From positions 1 through 48,831 of IMG/VR virus record IMGVR_UViG_3300033146_001161: a stretch of 48,831 bases of DNA; one strand, written 5' to 3'. The stretch comes from a virus. The first letter of the stretch is position 1; each line of letters opens with the position of its first letter. Positions 18,869-27,629 of this stretch are shown piece after piece. The notes beneath the pieces were generated by a model, which made no database searches, was not told the origin of the DNA, and worked only from the letters and a program-made list of their open reading frames with translations. Position numbers and translations under genes: made by a program.

Positions 18869-19492
18869 CTACTTGAATATATCACCCAATCCATTTTCTT
18901 GAAGCTCTAATATTATAAATTCAAATATCTGTTGTATCATTTCATCTGTATGTTTCTTTAAATCGTCTATAAAATCAGATTCAATATCTATAAGTTTAAA
19001 CCTCTTGTTGAAATCATTTTCATATTCCCCTGATTTAAATACAAAATTAGACATATCAAAACTAGTAAGCCTTCTGATTAATTCTATATATATAAGCTTA
19101 TATTCCGAAGATTCAAAATCTGGTAATTCACATGAAAGTTCACTTGTCTCCACATCTAATTCAAATGATATATTGGCATTTATAATTTTTCTCAACTCTA
19201 AGAAATCTAGATTATCCTTATCGAACTCCATATTTCCATATATATTTTTCACTCTTGGCAAATCATATAATTCTATTTGTATATATTTACTTACATTTAT
19301 TATTCTTTTTATTGGTAAATCCCATTTAGGAAACATTATATCTACTTCCTGTTTTATCATATCATCCATATCATATCTAAAGTTGCTAAACAATATATCT
19401 AATGAAGCTATAAAGCCCGCCTTCCACATTAGATAAAATGTAAATACTGTAATACCTACCATTGATAATCCCATTAATAATTCTCTACTCAT
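18869..19492 (-). CDS. Hypothetical protein with N-terminal membrane segment
   Basis: A 207-residue acidic protein. Residues 5-30 (LLMGLSMVGITVFTFYLMWK) form one membrane helix or an uncleaved signal. The rest is charged and helical. It lies in the usual place of tail assembly chaperones between tube and tape measure genes. A membrane segment is unusual for that role. No family recognised. Confidence 0.55.
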   Translation of the reverse strand: MSRELLMGLSMVGITVFTFYLMWKAGFIASLDILFSNFRYDMDDMIKQEVDIMFPKWDLPIKRIINVSKYIQIELYDLPRVKNIYGNMEFDKDNLDFLELRKIINANISFELDVETSELSCELPDFESSEYKLIYIELIRRLTSFDMSNFVFKSGEYENDFNKRFKLIDIESDFIDDLKKHTDEMIQQIFEFIILELQENGLGDIFK

Positions 19493-19665
19493 TTTAATTC
19501 CTCCTTTTGTATATTCCCACTTTCCTACACTATTTGTTTATACTTGCTATCATAATACCGTCATACGCCTGTTTTAAGCTACATTTTAACCCTCTCAGAC
19601 AAGAGTTATTTACCCTAAAGTGTTGTTGTATCAAAACGTAAATAAAAATAGAAATACGACTAAAA

Positions 19666-19715
19666 ACTAAAAAAAGAGTGAAGGATAGATTGTCTATATA
19701 TCTATCTATCACTCT
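19666..19715 (-). terminator. Strong terminator after the tail tube gene
   Basis: On the minus strand AGAGTGATAGATAG pairs with CTATCcttCACTCT and is followed by seven T. A/T runs on both sides make it possibly bidirectional. It lies about 50 bases past the tail tube stop and caps that highly expressed message. 19,493-19,763 holds no convincing gene. Confidence 0.85.
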
Positions 19716-19763
19716 AAATTTTTTATAATTCATCGAACAGTTTACTACTCTTTTACTGGAGTA

Positions 19764-20489
19764 TTATACTACTACAGTAATATATTTACCGAACTCACCT
19801 TTTTCATTAGGTAGAACTCTAGCCGTTATTTCAGTAACACTATTAGTCGCTCCTGTTAATGCAAGCGATAAAGCACCGTCGCCAACAACTTTATCAAGCT
19901 TCCAATATAGATCTGCAACGATTTCATTTGTTGATGGGTCATACGCAATTGTATGAATTGTAATACCATGAACTTTAGGCATATCATTAACTGTAAAAGT
20001 TAAAACATCGCCTGTTACTGATGTCTCATATGATACAATACCTGCAGAACCAGCTAAAGAAGCTCCACCTGTCACTGTTACTGTTCCACCAGAATAAGTT
20101 GCAGGATAGAATTTACCTTGTGAATCTTGTACTTTTACGATATCATTCAAAGGTGTTCCTGTAATAGCACAAGTCGCATCTGATGAAGATAATACAAACT
20201 TAACTGCTTCATAAGTCCAAACATCCTCTGTCCCACTTGCAAAAGTATTTCCACTTGCGTCCTCTAAAAAGTAATCATTCCAAAATCCCGGAGTGAATGT
20301 TAATTTCATATCTGGGTTAGTATACATAATTGCAGACAATCCCCAACCTACTCCACATCTAATATCTTCTGAATCAAGAGTCTTTTCAATCCCTGCTGTA
20401 TTCATACAACCAAAATATCTTGTATCTCCATTTTCAAAATGGTAAAACACATCTGCTGTGCTTTTTACTAATACTTTACCGTTTGCCAT
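19764..20489 (-). CDS. Major tail tube protein
   Basis: A 241-residue protein with the composition of a tail tube subunit: Gly/Thr/Ala/Val-rich beta strands, with an Ig-like insertion or C-terminal domain at about residues 115-190 (VTVTGGASLAGSAGIVSYET). It is the first tail gene, placed before the tape measure, and is followed by a strong terminator, as expected for an abundant structural protein. The ATG at 20,487-20,489 follows GGAGG by nine bases, and an upstream TTG is ignored. Confidence 0.75.
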   Translation of the reverse strand: MANGKVLVKSTADVFYHFENGDTRYFGCMNTAGIEKTLDSEDIRCGVGWGLSAIMYTNPDMKLTFTPGFWNDYFLEDASGNTFASGTEDVWTYEAVKFVLSSSDATCAITGTPLNDIVKVQDSQGKFYPATYSGGTVTVTGGASLAGSAGIVSYETSVTGDVLTFTVNDMPKVHGITIHTIAYDPSTNEIVADLYWKLDKVVGDGALSLALTGATNSVTEITARVLPNEKGEFGKYITVVV

Positions 20490-20504
20490 AATCAAATTCC
20501 TCCA

Positions 20505-21290
20505 TTATTTACCGTTAGCTAAAGGGTTAGTTTTCTTTAGCTCTTCTATACTATTATATTCTTTTTCTTCATCGCCTTTTACTGCTCTAAATGAAGCATC
20601 CCAATCTACTATCTTAACACTGTCTTTTGAATCTACCGTCTTATACAAAGTAGTAGTTTCATAACCTTTAACAAGTGTTATTCTATCATATGCAGAATTA
20701 AACTGCCTCAGTGTTAAATTATTTATTTCATCTGGGGTTTTTCCGCCACCAATCCCAATCATTAAAGCAGAAAACATTGTATCAAATTCCAACATTCTAC
20801 TTTTCTTAAAGGCTATATATGAATTTATCCTGTTGTATCTTTCAATTCTAGAATTAGGATTTGCCTCATATAGATGTATTTTGTTAAATTTCAATATAAG
20901 CTTCCTAAGATTGTCAAACTCAGTTTGTGTCATCTTCCAGAACGAAATCTCTTCAAAATTGTCTATAAACATACTGAATACTCTTAAATAATTATCTTTC
21001 AATCCAAATAAATTAAGCCTAATACAGACAATAAGCTCATTGTTTTCTAAATCTTTAAGCATAGTCTCATGTACAAAATCTGTTTCTGAATAGATATTTT
21101 TCAACATGTTTACAATTTCCCAACCTTGTTGTTTTATAAAATCTATCTCATCTCTATACTCTAAAGATTGATAAACTTTCAATGCCTTTATAAATCCATA
21201 ATCTGTTATGAGAGGATAACCTTGTATCCATTTCTCTTCTTCTAATTCAGTTACAAACAGTTTTGTATCTCTCGTCTTTTCTTCATCCAT
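20505..21290 (-). CDS. Hypothetical head-tail region protein
   Basis: A 261-residue, mainly helical protein with aromatic and charged residues and no recognised motif apart from a glycine-rich turn (MIGIGGGKTPDEINNL). It lies between the putative tail terminator and the tail tube gene. It may act in tail assembly. The last part is acidic. Confidence 0.5.
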   Translation of the reverse strand: MDEEKTRDTKLFVTELEEEKWIQGYPLITDYGFIKALKVYQSLEYRDEIDFIKQQGWEIVNMLKNIYSETDFVHETMLKDLENNELIVCIRLNLFGLKDNYLRVFSMFIDNFEEISFWKMTQTEFDNLRKLILKFNKIHLYEANPNSRIERYNRINSYIAFKKSRMLEFDTMFSALMIGIGGGKTPDEINNLTLRQFNSAYDRITLVKGYETTTLYKTVDSKDSVKIVDWDASFRAVKGDEEKEYNSIEELKKTNPLANGK

Positions 21291-21334
21291 ATTATACTAC
21301 ACCCCTTATTTGCAATCGTAAAACTATATTAGAG

Positions 21335-21898
21335 CTATCCAGAAGTTGCCATTAATGTAAACTGATAACCCTGATAATCAGAATTAAATGTTACTATATT
21401 ACCTCTAGTCCCATTATTTGACATTCTCCCTATACCCTTATATACATAAGCATTATTAAATATTCTATAAATTTCATGTCTTAATAAATTCAAAGTTGTC
21501 TTTCCAATATCCTTTAATGCAATTATTTTATTATTTGATATTATCTCGACACCTAGTGCAATATCATATACGTTTTGACTTCTAATATTCCAAGCACCAT
21601 CGAACAATCTAATCTCACTATGGGCTGTAGTGGATATATCACTGTTGAATTTAGTTACTTTTATACGAGTCAATTCATCTCCATCTGCATTAATATTATT
21701 CTGTTTTATCATATCATATTTATCTTGTAGTGAAATTGTATTTGATGGATTTGTAAGTGCATCAATTTCTCCATATTTTAATATTTTCCAGAAATCATCA
21801 CTTGCTTCATCCACCAATATAGATAACATTTCATTTATTAATTCATCGGAGAATTGCAAGTCATTTCCTAATTCACATTTTTTATAATTTGTAGACAT
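21335..21898 (-). CDS. Tail terminator / tail-completion candidate
   Basis: A 187-residue mixed alpha/beta protein. The length, helix-first layout and place two genes before the tail tube fit a tail terminator, which caps the tube and joins the head. No diagnostic motif. Ribosome binding site AAGGAGG. Confidence 0.45.
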   Translation of the reverse strand: MSTNYKKCELGNDLQFSDELINEMLSILVDEASDDFWKILKYGEIDALTNPSNTISLQDKYDMIKQNNINADGDELTRIKVTKFNSDISTTAHSEIRLFDGAWNIRSQNVYDIALGVEIISNNKIIALKDIGKTTLNLLRHEIYRIFNNAYVYKGIGRMSNNGTRGNIVTFNSDYQGYQFTLMATSG

Positions 21899-21913
21899 TG
21901 CACAGATTCCTCC

Positions 21914-22864
21914 TTATATCATACTTTTAAGTATCAATGGTATCTTAGTTTCTACTAAACTACCATCTTCTATTGCAACTAATTCGCCTGCATAATAGAA
22001 GTCTAATGACTCTATTTTTACAGAATTACTAGTCGCAGATATTATGCTAAATTTATTACTGTCTATTCCATCTATTCTAAATGTGAAAGTAGCTCCAGTG
22101 TCTATATCATTTATATATTCATATACAGAGATGTCTTTTGTCAACCCTTTAGGTATTGCAACTTCATCCTTGTAAGAGAAATAAACACCATTCTTACCTA
22201 ACGTTCCATCCGTTTTAATCGTGTAATTATTTACTGCAATTCCACTATTAAAATCATCACCTTTTAAAATCTGAGTAGCTTCCATAGTCAGTTGTAAGAT
22301 TCCATGTTTTGTAAAATTATCCATAACAGTTATTTTATAAGGTTTAAAAAATCCTAATATAAACCTTTGATTTTCAAATAACTCTTTTGTACTATCATTA
22401 AACTGAACCCATATCTGTTTTCTATTTTCACTAATCGGAATAGTGTAGTTATTATCTTGTGAACCCATACCATTTTTTACAATATAATATGGTATACTAT
22501 GGAGATTTCCATATGAATCATTCCACAATAAACTATCTTCCATCTTTTGTAATTTTCCAAAGTCTGATATTGTACTATGATTATCTTGTTCAACTACTAA
22601 ATAATCACAACCATCATCGGTATAATGTATTATACATCCCTTCTTAATAGAGTAGTTAGGATGCAACACAAACTTCCTCTCACCGTCAGACTTTGTTGTA
22701 AAGATATGAAATGGGTATTTTTCTGTAGATAATACACCTTCTATAGTTACGTAGTATTCACCATAAGCTTCTGACCTATCAAAACTTCTTAAAATTAATT
22801 TATTTTCCCTCGTTTCAAATCTATCCCTATAGCCACCTGTACCTGTTTGATTGTATACACTCAA
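21914..22864 (-). CDS. Head-closure / neck protein candidate with Ig-like end
   Basis: A 316-residue protein. The N-terminal 130 residues are beta-rich with a DDGCDYLVVEQD strand pair recalling head-closure (stopper) proteins. The C-terminal 80 residues look like an Ig-like domain ending LVETKIPLILKSM. TTG start with a G-rich ribosome site (GGGGGTGGG). Placed between connector-type genes. Confidence 0.45.
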   Translation of the reverse strand: MSVYNQTGTGGYRDRFETRENKLILRSFDRSEAYGEYYVTIEGVLSTEKYPFHIFTTKSDGERKFVLHPNYSIKKGCIIHYTDDGCDYLVVEQDNHSTISDFGKLQKMEDSLLWNDSYGNLHSIPYYIVKNGMGSQDNNYTIPISENRKQIWVQFNDSTKELFENQRFILGFFKPYKITVMDNFTKHGILQLTMEATQILKGDDFNSGIAVNNYTIKTDGTLGKNGVYFSYKDEVAIPKGLTKDISVYEYINDIDTGATFTFRIDGIDSNKFSIISATSNSVKIESLDFYYAGELVAIEDGSLVETKIPLILKSMI

Positions 22865-22896
22865 TTATTACCCACCCCCAACTTTCTCAATATATA

Positions 22897-23202
22897 TTAT
22901 TCTAGCTCTTTCATGATTCTACTGATTATCTCAACTGAATCTAAAACTATTTTCTTCCTAACATTGTAGTCTGTCACTTTTTTAATGCCATTTAACTTCA
23001 TAACGACATCTGTTAATTTGTTTCCATTTTTAGTATTAGAATAATACCTCTTGCTACCATCTACTTCGATAATTATTTTTTCTATAAATTTTTCTATATT
23101 AAAGAAAGCTTCATCATCTTTTGCATTTTTAGTTAAATCTAAAACACTAAATAATTTGGTAATAAGAGTATTTCCATATTTTACTAGCTCATAATTTTCC
23201 AT
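22897..23202 (-). CDS. Small hypothetical neck-region protein
   Basis: A 101-residue charged helical protein. The ATG at 23,200-23,202 is preferred to the adjacent TTG because GGAGAA lies at normal distance. It follows the connector candidate by 12 bases. No family recognised. Confidence 0.55.
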   Translation of the reverse strand: MENYELVKYGNTLITKLFSVLDLTKNAKDDEAFFNIEKFIEKIIIEVDGSKRYYSNTKNGNKLTDVVMKLNGIKKVTDYNVRKKIVLDSVEIISRIMKELE

Positions 23203-23214
23203 CAAATATTTCTC

Positions 23215-23640
23215 CTATTTTAGAAAAGAAATTATATCCATTACAGATTGTTTTACTGCTGTTACACCTGCTTGCATGTCTGCGTATTTAGACAAGCCCT
23301 CAAGAGCCTTTATCCTATTAGCAGGAGAGAATCTCTTATATTCCAATGTAGTAAAATTTGTCTCAAACAATTCTTGATTATTCATATAAGGTTTTATCCA
23401 TGCTTTTACCATAAATCCAGCTAGCACACTCTGCTCCAACTCTGTCAATTCAAAATTGAATGTTAATAATAAATCATCTCTATCTTGTAAGTTAGAAGTG
23501 CATACAAAATATGAAATTATAGCCTCTTTCAACAGTTTAACTTCTATCTCTGTCTTGTTTGTTGGGATTAAATCATGAAGGTCATAATCAGTTATCATCC
23601 CCTCAAATCTTTCGAAAACTACAGAATATTCCGTATTCAT
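23215..23640 (-). CDS. Head-tail connector candidate
   Basis: A 141-residue mostly helical protein of the right size and place (after the capsid genes) for an adaptor ring protein that docks on the portal. It contains SPANRIKALEGLSKYADMQA near the C-terminus. The call is positional. Confidence 0.5.
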   Translation of the reverse strand: MNTEYSVVFERFEGMITDYDLHDLIPTNKTEIEVKLLKEAIISYFVCTSNLQDRDDLLLTFNFELTELEQSVLAGFMVKAWIKPYMNNQELFETNFTTLEYKRFSPANRIKALEGLSKYADMQAGVTAVKQSVMDIISFLK

Positions 23641-23676
23641 AATATATACACCTCTTTCCTATTATATTACTTATGT

Positions 23677-24300
23677 TTAGATATCAAAATCCAGTTCGAT
23701 TCCTAATTTCTCGGCTATCATTTTAGTTTTGAAATAGTCAAGCTTTTCTTTATTTTTAATTTTACTGAACAATATTTGAGTCACGATTCCAATTGTAGCT
23801 TTACTTGCTCCGTCTATGAATTTTAAAATATCATTCACATCGCCATTTAATAATTCTACGACATCTTCAAGTTTGCCCATCTTTTCATAAACTTTTTCAA
23901 GTCCAAGCTCTCTTATGGCATCTTCATCTAGAATATAAAGCATTTCCTCAAATATCTTAGTCCCCTTCTTTTTTCTGCTTACTAACGTTCCATATCTTAC
24001 AGGCTCTACTGCAAGAAATTTATTGAATTCAGTTACATCAAAAGGTTTCTCCTCATTTATAACAATAGTAGTTCCCGATTGCATACTTGCAACTTGAACC
24101 ATATCATCATCGTCAAATGTTTTCTGAGTAGTTTTGATAGTACCTGTAGATTTTGCAATTTCTATCTTGTTCATCAATTTCTCTTCTGTTGTAGCTGTAA
24201 CATTCTCAACTACTTTTTTAACCTCTGCCTTTTTCTTAACAGGTGGTTTCTTTTTAGCTTGCGATTTTCCTTTTACTGATGTTTTACTTTTTTCTGCCAT
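23677..24300 (-). CDS. Head-region protein with a lysine/proline-rich basic tail
   Basis: A 207-residue protein. Residues 1-30 are very basic (SQAKKKPPVKKKAEVKKVV), similar to histone tails, and could bind packaged DNA. The rest is an acidic helical domain (EDVVELLNGDVNDILKFIDG). It follows the major capsid gene and its terminator. It may be an internal head protein or a connector. No family recognised. Confidence 0.5.
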   Translation of the reverse strand: MAEKSKTSVKGKSQAKKKPPVKKKAEVKKVVENVTATTEEKLMNKIEIAKSTGTIKTTQKTFDDDDMVQVASMQSGTTIVINEEKPFDVTEFNKFLAVEPVRYGTLVSRKKKGTKIFEEMLYILDEDAIRELGLEKVYEKMGKLEDVVELLNGDVNDILKFIDGASKATIGIVTQILFSKIKNKEKLDYFKTKMIAEKLGIELDFDI

Positions 24301-24360
24301 TTGCTTTCTCTCCCATCTATAATTATTCCCTCATGTATATGTACTTGTCTATGTATCTAT

Positions 24361-24405
24361 CTAAAAAATACTAATAGTCGAGATGCCCAGTTTGACACCT
24401 CGACT
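24361..24405 (-). terminator. Terminator after the major capsid gene
   Basis: A 10-bp stem on the minus strand (AGTCGAGGTG with CATCTCGACT, one G-U pair) with a ten-base loop, followed by ATTAGTATTTTTT. It would end or attenuate the abundant capsid message before the neck genes. Confidence 0.85.
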
Positions 24406-24452
24406 TTAAATTGTAAATCTTTGATGTTTCTATTTATTTCTTCTAATTTGGA

Positions 24453-25463
24453 TTACGAAGCCCAAGTTAATTTACCATATTTTGCACCAGTAACAACTGA
24501 AACTCCAACTTCTCTGTAGAACATATGCTCGATTGAGAAGTCCGCATTGTCTCCAATATTATTTGAAGTAACAATTGGCTTACCTTCTTGAACAATCTTA
24601 ACAATTGAACCTAAATCTGCTGGGATAATCATAACCTGCTTATTAGATAATAAGAAGTTATAAGTAGATTTAATGTGCATTTGGTCTAACGCTACTAAAG
24701 TATAACCTTCTGCAGATTTATAAATTCCACTCTCGTACATATCTTTATTTGCTTGCTCAGTTGAAACAATAGGAGTAAACTTTCTTAAAGATTGTCTAGA
24801 TCCTACAATTACTACATTAGAGTCCATATTCTCTGCTTGTACATGGTCAACTAATTCATATGCTTTTTCAATATCAAAAGGACCTGCAATATTTACATTA
24901 AATGCAGAGTTTCCGCCTACAGGAGTGGAATTATAGAAAGCTAAATAAGTTAATTCTCTAATATGCTTAATGTAAGAATCAGACATTTTAGTTAACATTT
25001 TAGACCAGTTAATTCTTCCCGCTAAAAATTGCTTGAAAGGAGCGTAGATTTTGATAGAACATGCTTCCGTTGGAACAACTAATCTGCCATCTACTAATCT
25101 TTGTCTACGTGTATTTCCATTTCCTTTTGCTACAGTTACAATATCATATAAGTCTACGTTCTCGATAAAGAACTCATTAACGTCGCCCCATTCTGTGTCA
25201 ATAACTTCTGCAAAAGGTAATGCTTTAGCTAAATTATCAGAAGAAACATCTCCTAATGCGACACCTACGAATTTATAGAATAATCCCTTGTTTGGCGATG
25301 CTTGAATGTCTAAGAAATCTGGTTTTTCAACACCAAATAATTCTGACATTTTGTCTCTAAGTTTGCTCTCCATATCTTCGCCAGAGAACTTAGTTGATTG
25401 ACCTTTTGAAACTAAAGTAAGCTCTTCGATAAGACCTTGAATTTCTAAAATATTTTCGTTCAT
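24453..25463 (-). CDS. Major capsid protein (HK97 fold)
   Basis: A 336-residue capsid subunit. The order (protease/scaffold candidate, decoration, capsid, connectors) and the content (helical N-arm, then P-domain and A-domain-like stretches such as VDHVQAENMDSNVVIVGSRQ and the terminal HMFYREVGVSVVTGAKYGKL) match HK97-type capsids that contain no separate cleavage domain. A terminator follows within 50 bases. Strong ribosome site GGAGGAATATT before ATG. Confidence 0.85.
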   Translation of the reverse strand: MNENILEIQGLIEELTLVSKGQSTKFSGEDMESKLRDKMSELFGVEKPDFLDIQASPNKGLFYKFVGVALGDVSSDNLAKALPFAEVIDTEWGDVNEFFIENVDLYDIVTVAKGNGNTRRQRLVDGRLVVPTEACSIKIYAPFKQFLAGRINWSKMLTKMSDSYIKHIRELTYLAFYNSTPVGGNSAFNVNIAGPFDIEKAYELVDHVQAENMDSNVVIVGSRQSLRKFTPIVSTEQANKDMYESGIYKSAEGYTLVALDQMHIKSTYNFLLSNKQVMIIPADLGSIVKIVQEGKPIVTSNNIGDNADFSIEHMFYREVGVSVVTGAKYGKLTWAS

Positions 25464-25534
25464 AATATTCCTCCACTGTGTGTTTAATTAAATTGTTAGT
25501 TAGTTATAAATTATTTTCGTACAACATTCTGTGA

Positions 25535-26011
25535 CTATGCGAATTCTACGATCGCTCTAGTAGCAGGGTTTGATTCATATCCAATAGTTTTATTTACATC
25601 AACTACTCTAAAATACGCTTTTCCTACAACAGAAGCATTAGCTTTTAATATTAAAGAATTGTTTTGAATTACTAAAAATTGTCCCGCTACCGCAGTTCCT
25701 GTGATTAAAGTGTTATCAAATAAAACTTGATCTCCCTCCGTTAAGATGTAAGCTGGAGCGGGAGTATCCGCATCTATTACAAATTCTTCAATGCTCTTTC
25801 TCTCGTCTGCCATAGTTTCATCTGCATAGATTAATACCATTTTCTTTGAATCGAAGTTTGCAGTTAATGGAACTTCAACTTCGAACACATCGTCCTTTAA
25901 TTTTGCACCTAAAAATGCAACATTACCATTCTTCATTTCTTCATCGTGTTGAATATTTTTGATGTTTCCGTTGTAAATTGCTTGACAAATTTCTAAATTA
26001 ATCATTGACAT
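25535..26011 (-). CDS. Head decoration / stabilisation protein candidate
   Basis: A 158-residue beta-rich protein with strands such as GDQVLFDNTLITGTAVAGQF. It precedes the capsid gene and probably binds the outer capsid surface. GGAGG ribosome site nine bases before ATG. Confidence 0.6.
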   Translation of the reverse strand: MSMINLEICQAIYNGNIKNIQHDEEMKNGNVAFLGAKLKDDVFEVEVPLTANFDSKKMVLIYADETMADERKSIEEFVIDADTPAPAYILTEGDQVLFDNTLITGTAVAGQFLVIQNNSLILKANASVVGKAYFRVVDVNKTIGYESNPATRAIVEFA

Positions 26012-26049
26012 AAGTTCATTCCTCCGTTATGTTCTATATTTTATATATA

Positions 26050-27609
26050 TTATTTATCAGATAAAAATAGATTATCTAATTTATGCGACTTTGCTTTTGG
26101 CTCTTGATTTGGTATAAAGTCATCTTTGATTGGATTCTCTTTCGCTACAGAGAATTTTAAATTCTTTCTACCAATCATTTTAATAACTTCTTCTTCAAGT
26201 GTTTCGATTGTAAAGTCTGTGATTTTATCAATTAAAGTTTCTTTTTCAACCTCGTCTAAATTCTCAATTTTAGAGACATAGTCTAATTTATCTTTCTTTA
26301 ATGATTCACTCTCAAAACTTGCCAATCTTTTTAACTCGGTATCTTTTTCTTCAATTTTAGCTTCATAGTCAGCCTTAATCTTGACAATTTTAGTCTCATA
26401 TTCTGTTGAGACCTCTACTTTAGCATTTTCTATCTCTTTGATACTTTTTTCATAAATAGTCTTGGCAACTTCATCAACTGCAAAATTTGTAGATGTTCCC
26501 TCTTCTATTCTAACAGGTTGCCATAGTATCGCAAATTTACTATTGATATCGATTTTATATCTATCTCCATCTTCTGTAAAAGTAAATCCGTAAGTCATAT
26601 AATCTGAATAATCAATAACATAAACTTCCTTCATTTCAAAATCAACATCTTTAAAACTATATCTTGATTCAGAATAATATCTATCTTCTAAGACTTCTAA
26701 TTCTTCTACATCTTTTTTTAACAGACGTTGCTTTGCTCCAATAGTTAATGCAAATTGTACCTCGTTTTCTTTTTTAAGAATTTCTTCTAAATTATCTTTA
26801 GTCTCATAAGTATCAAGCTTGCCTTTGATTTCCTCAACAAACTCAGTAGAAACATATTGATAATTCTTAAGAATTTCTTCTAAAGTTTTAATATCCAATA
26901 AGGTATCTCCTCTCTCGTTATTTTGAGTAAACTTATTAGCATACTCGATTTCTTCCAACACTGATTGCAAATTATTTCTTGTAAATTGAGTTTTCTCAAT
27001 AAGCCCTCCGACCATAGCCGGTATTGATGAATCCCCAAGGATACACAATGCTTCAAATTTGGCAGATGTAACTTTAAATATCTTTTCAACTGAGTCAAAT
27101 TCACCTTCGAAACTATCTAATTCAAGTTCCATGCTTTGACCCTTTTGGATATCGTTGTCAAATATTTCTTTAGCATTTCCAAATTTGTTCATGATTACAC
27201 CATCGCATACTAAATACTCTCGCTCGACCCCATCTACTTCAATGAATTCAAACCTAGCATTATTAGACTCTGGAATAACTCCATACATTCTACCTAAATA
27301 CTCTGTAGATATACCATTTTCTGTAATTATATATCTTTCTTCATGTGCTTTAAAATCTTTTGTATTATCATCATTTACCATGATAAATCCTACAATTGGC
27401 ACATTTGATAAACTAGGTATCATATTTTCTAAAACTTCTTTACTGAAATCAGATTTATTTAAATTTACTCCTGTATGAGCTATAACAGCCCTAACCTTCG
27501 TAAATCTTGCATCTGTATCATCATCTGTATCATCATCACTCTCTTGTTCAAATTTTTCAAATTTAACAATTTTAAAACTAGTGAGTTTCTGTAAGTCTTT
27601 TATTTTCAA
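26050..27609 (-). CDS. Prohead protease-scaffold fusion candidate
   Basis: A 519-residue protein. The first 220 residues resemble a phage prohead protease of the XkdF/S78-like class (IAHTGVNLNKSDFSKEVLEN; LGRMYGVIPESNNARFEF; ILGDSSIPAMVGG with a candidate serine). Residues 370-450 are a long Glu/Lys coiled coil typical of scaffolds. The protease would process the head shell and the scaffold guide assembly, then be removed. TTG start with AGGAG. Catalytic residues are not certain. Confidence 0.6.
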   Translation of the reverse strand: MKIKDLQKLTSFKIVKFEKFEQESDDDTDDDTDARFTKVRAVIAHTGVNLNKSDFSKEVLENMIPSLSNVPIVGFIMVNDDNTKDFKAHEERYIITENGISTEYLGRMYGVIPESNNARFEFIEVDGVEREYLVCDGVIMNKFGNAKEIFDNDIQKGQSMELELDSFEGEFDSVEKIFKVTSAKFEALCILGDSSIPAMVGGLIEKTQFTRNNLQSVLEEIEYANKFTQNNERGDTLLDIKTLEEILKNYQYVSTEFVEEIKGKLDTYETKDNLEEILKKENEVQFALTIGAKQRLLKKDVEELEVLEDRYYSESRYSFKDVDFEMKEVYVIDYSDYMTYGFTFTEDGDRYKIDINSKFAILWQPVRIEEGTSTNFAVDEVAKTIYEKSIKEIENAKVEVSTEYETKIVKIKADYEAKIEEKDTELKRLASFESESLKKDKLDYVSKIENLDEVEKETLIDKITDFTIETLEEEVIKMIGRKNLKFSVAKENPIKDDFIPNQEPKAKSHKLDNLFLSDK

Positions 27610-27629
27610 AAGAACACACTCCTATCAAC

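Noticed and set aside
19530-19733. 67-codon minus-strand frame after the tail tube gene
   Set aside because: Its start codons lie inside the strong terminator and the composition is not protein-like.
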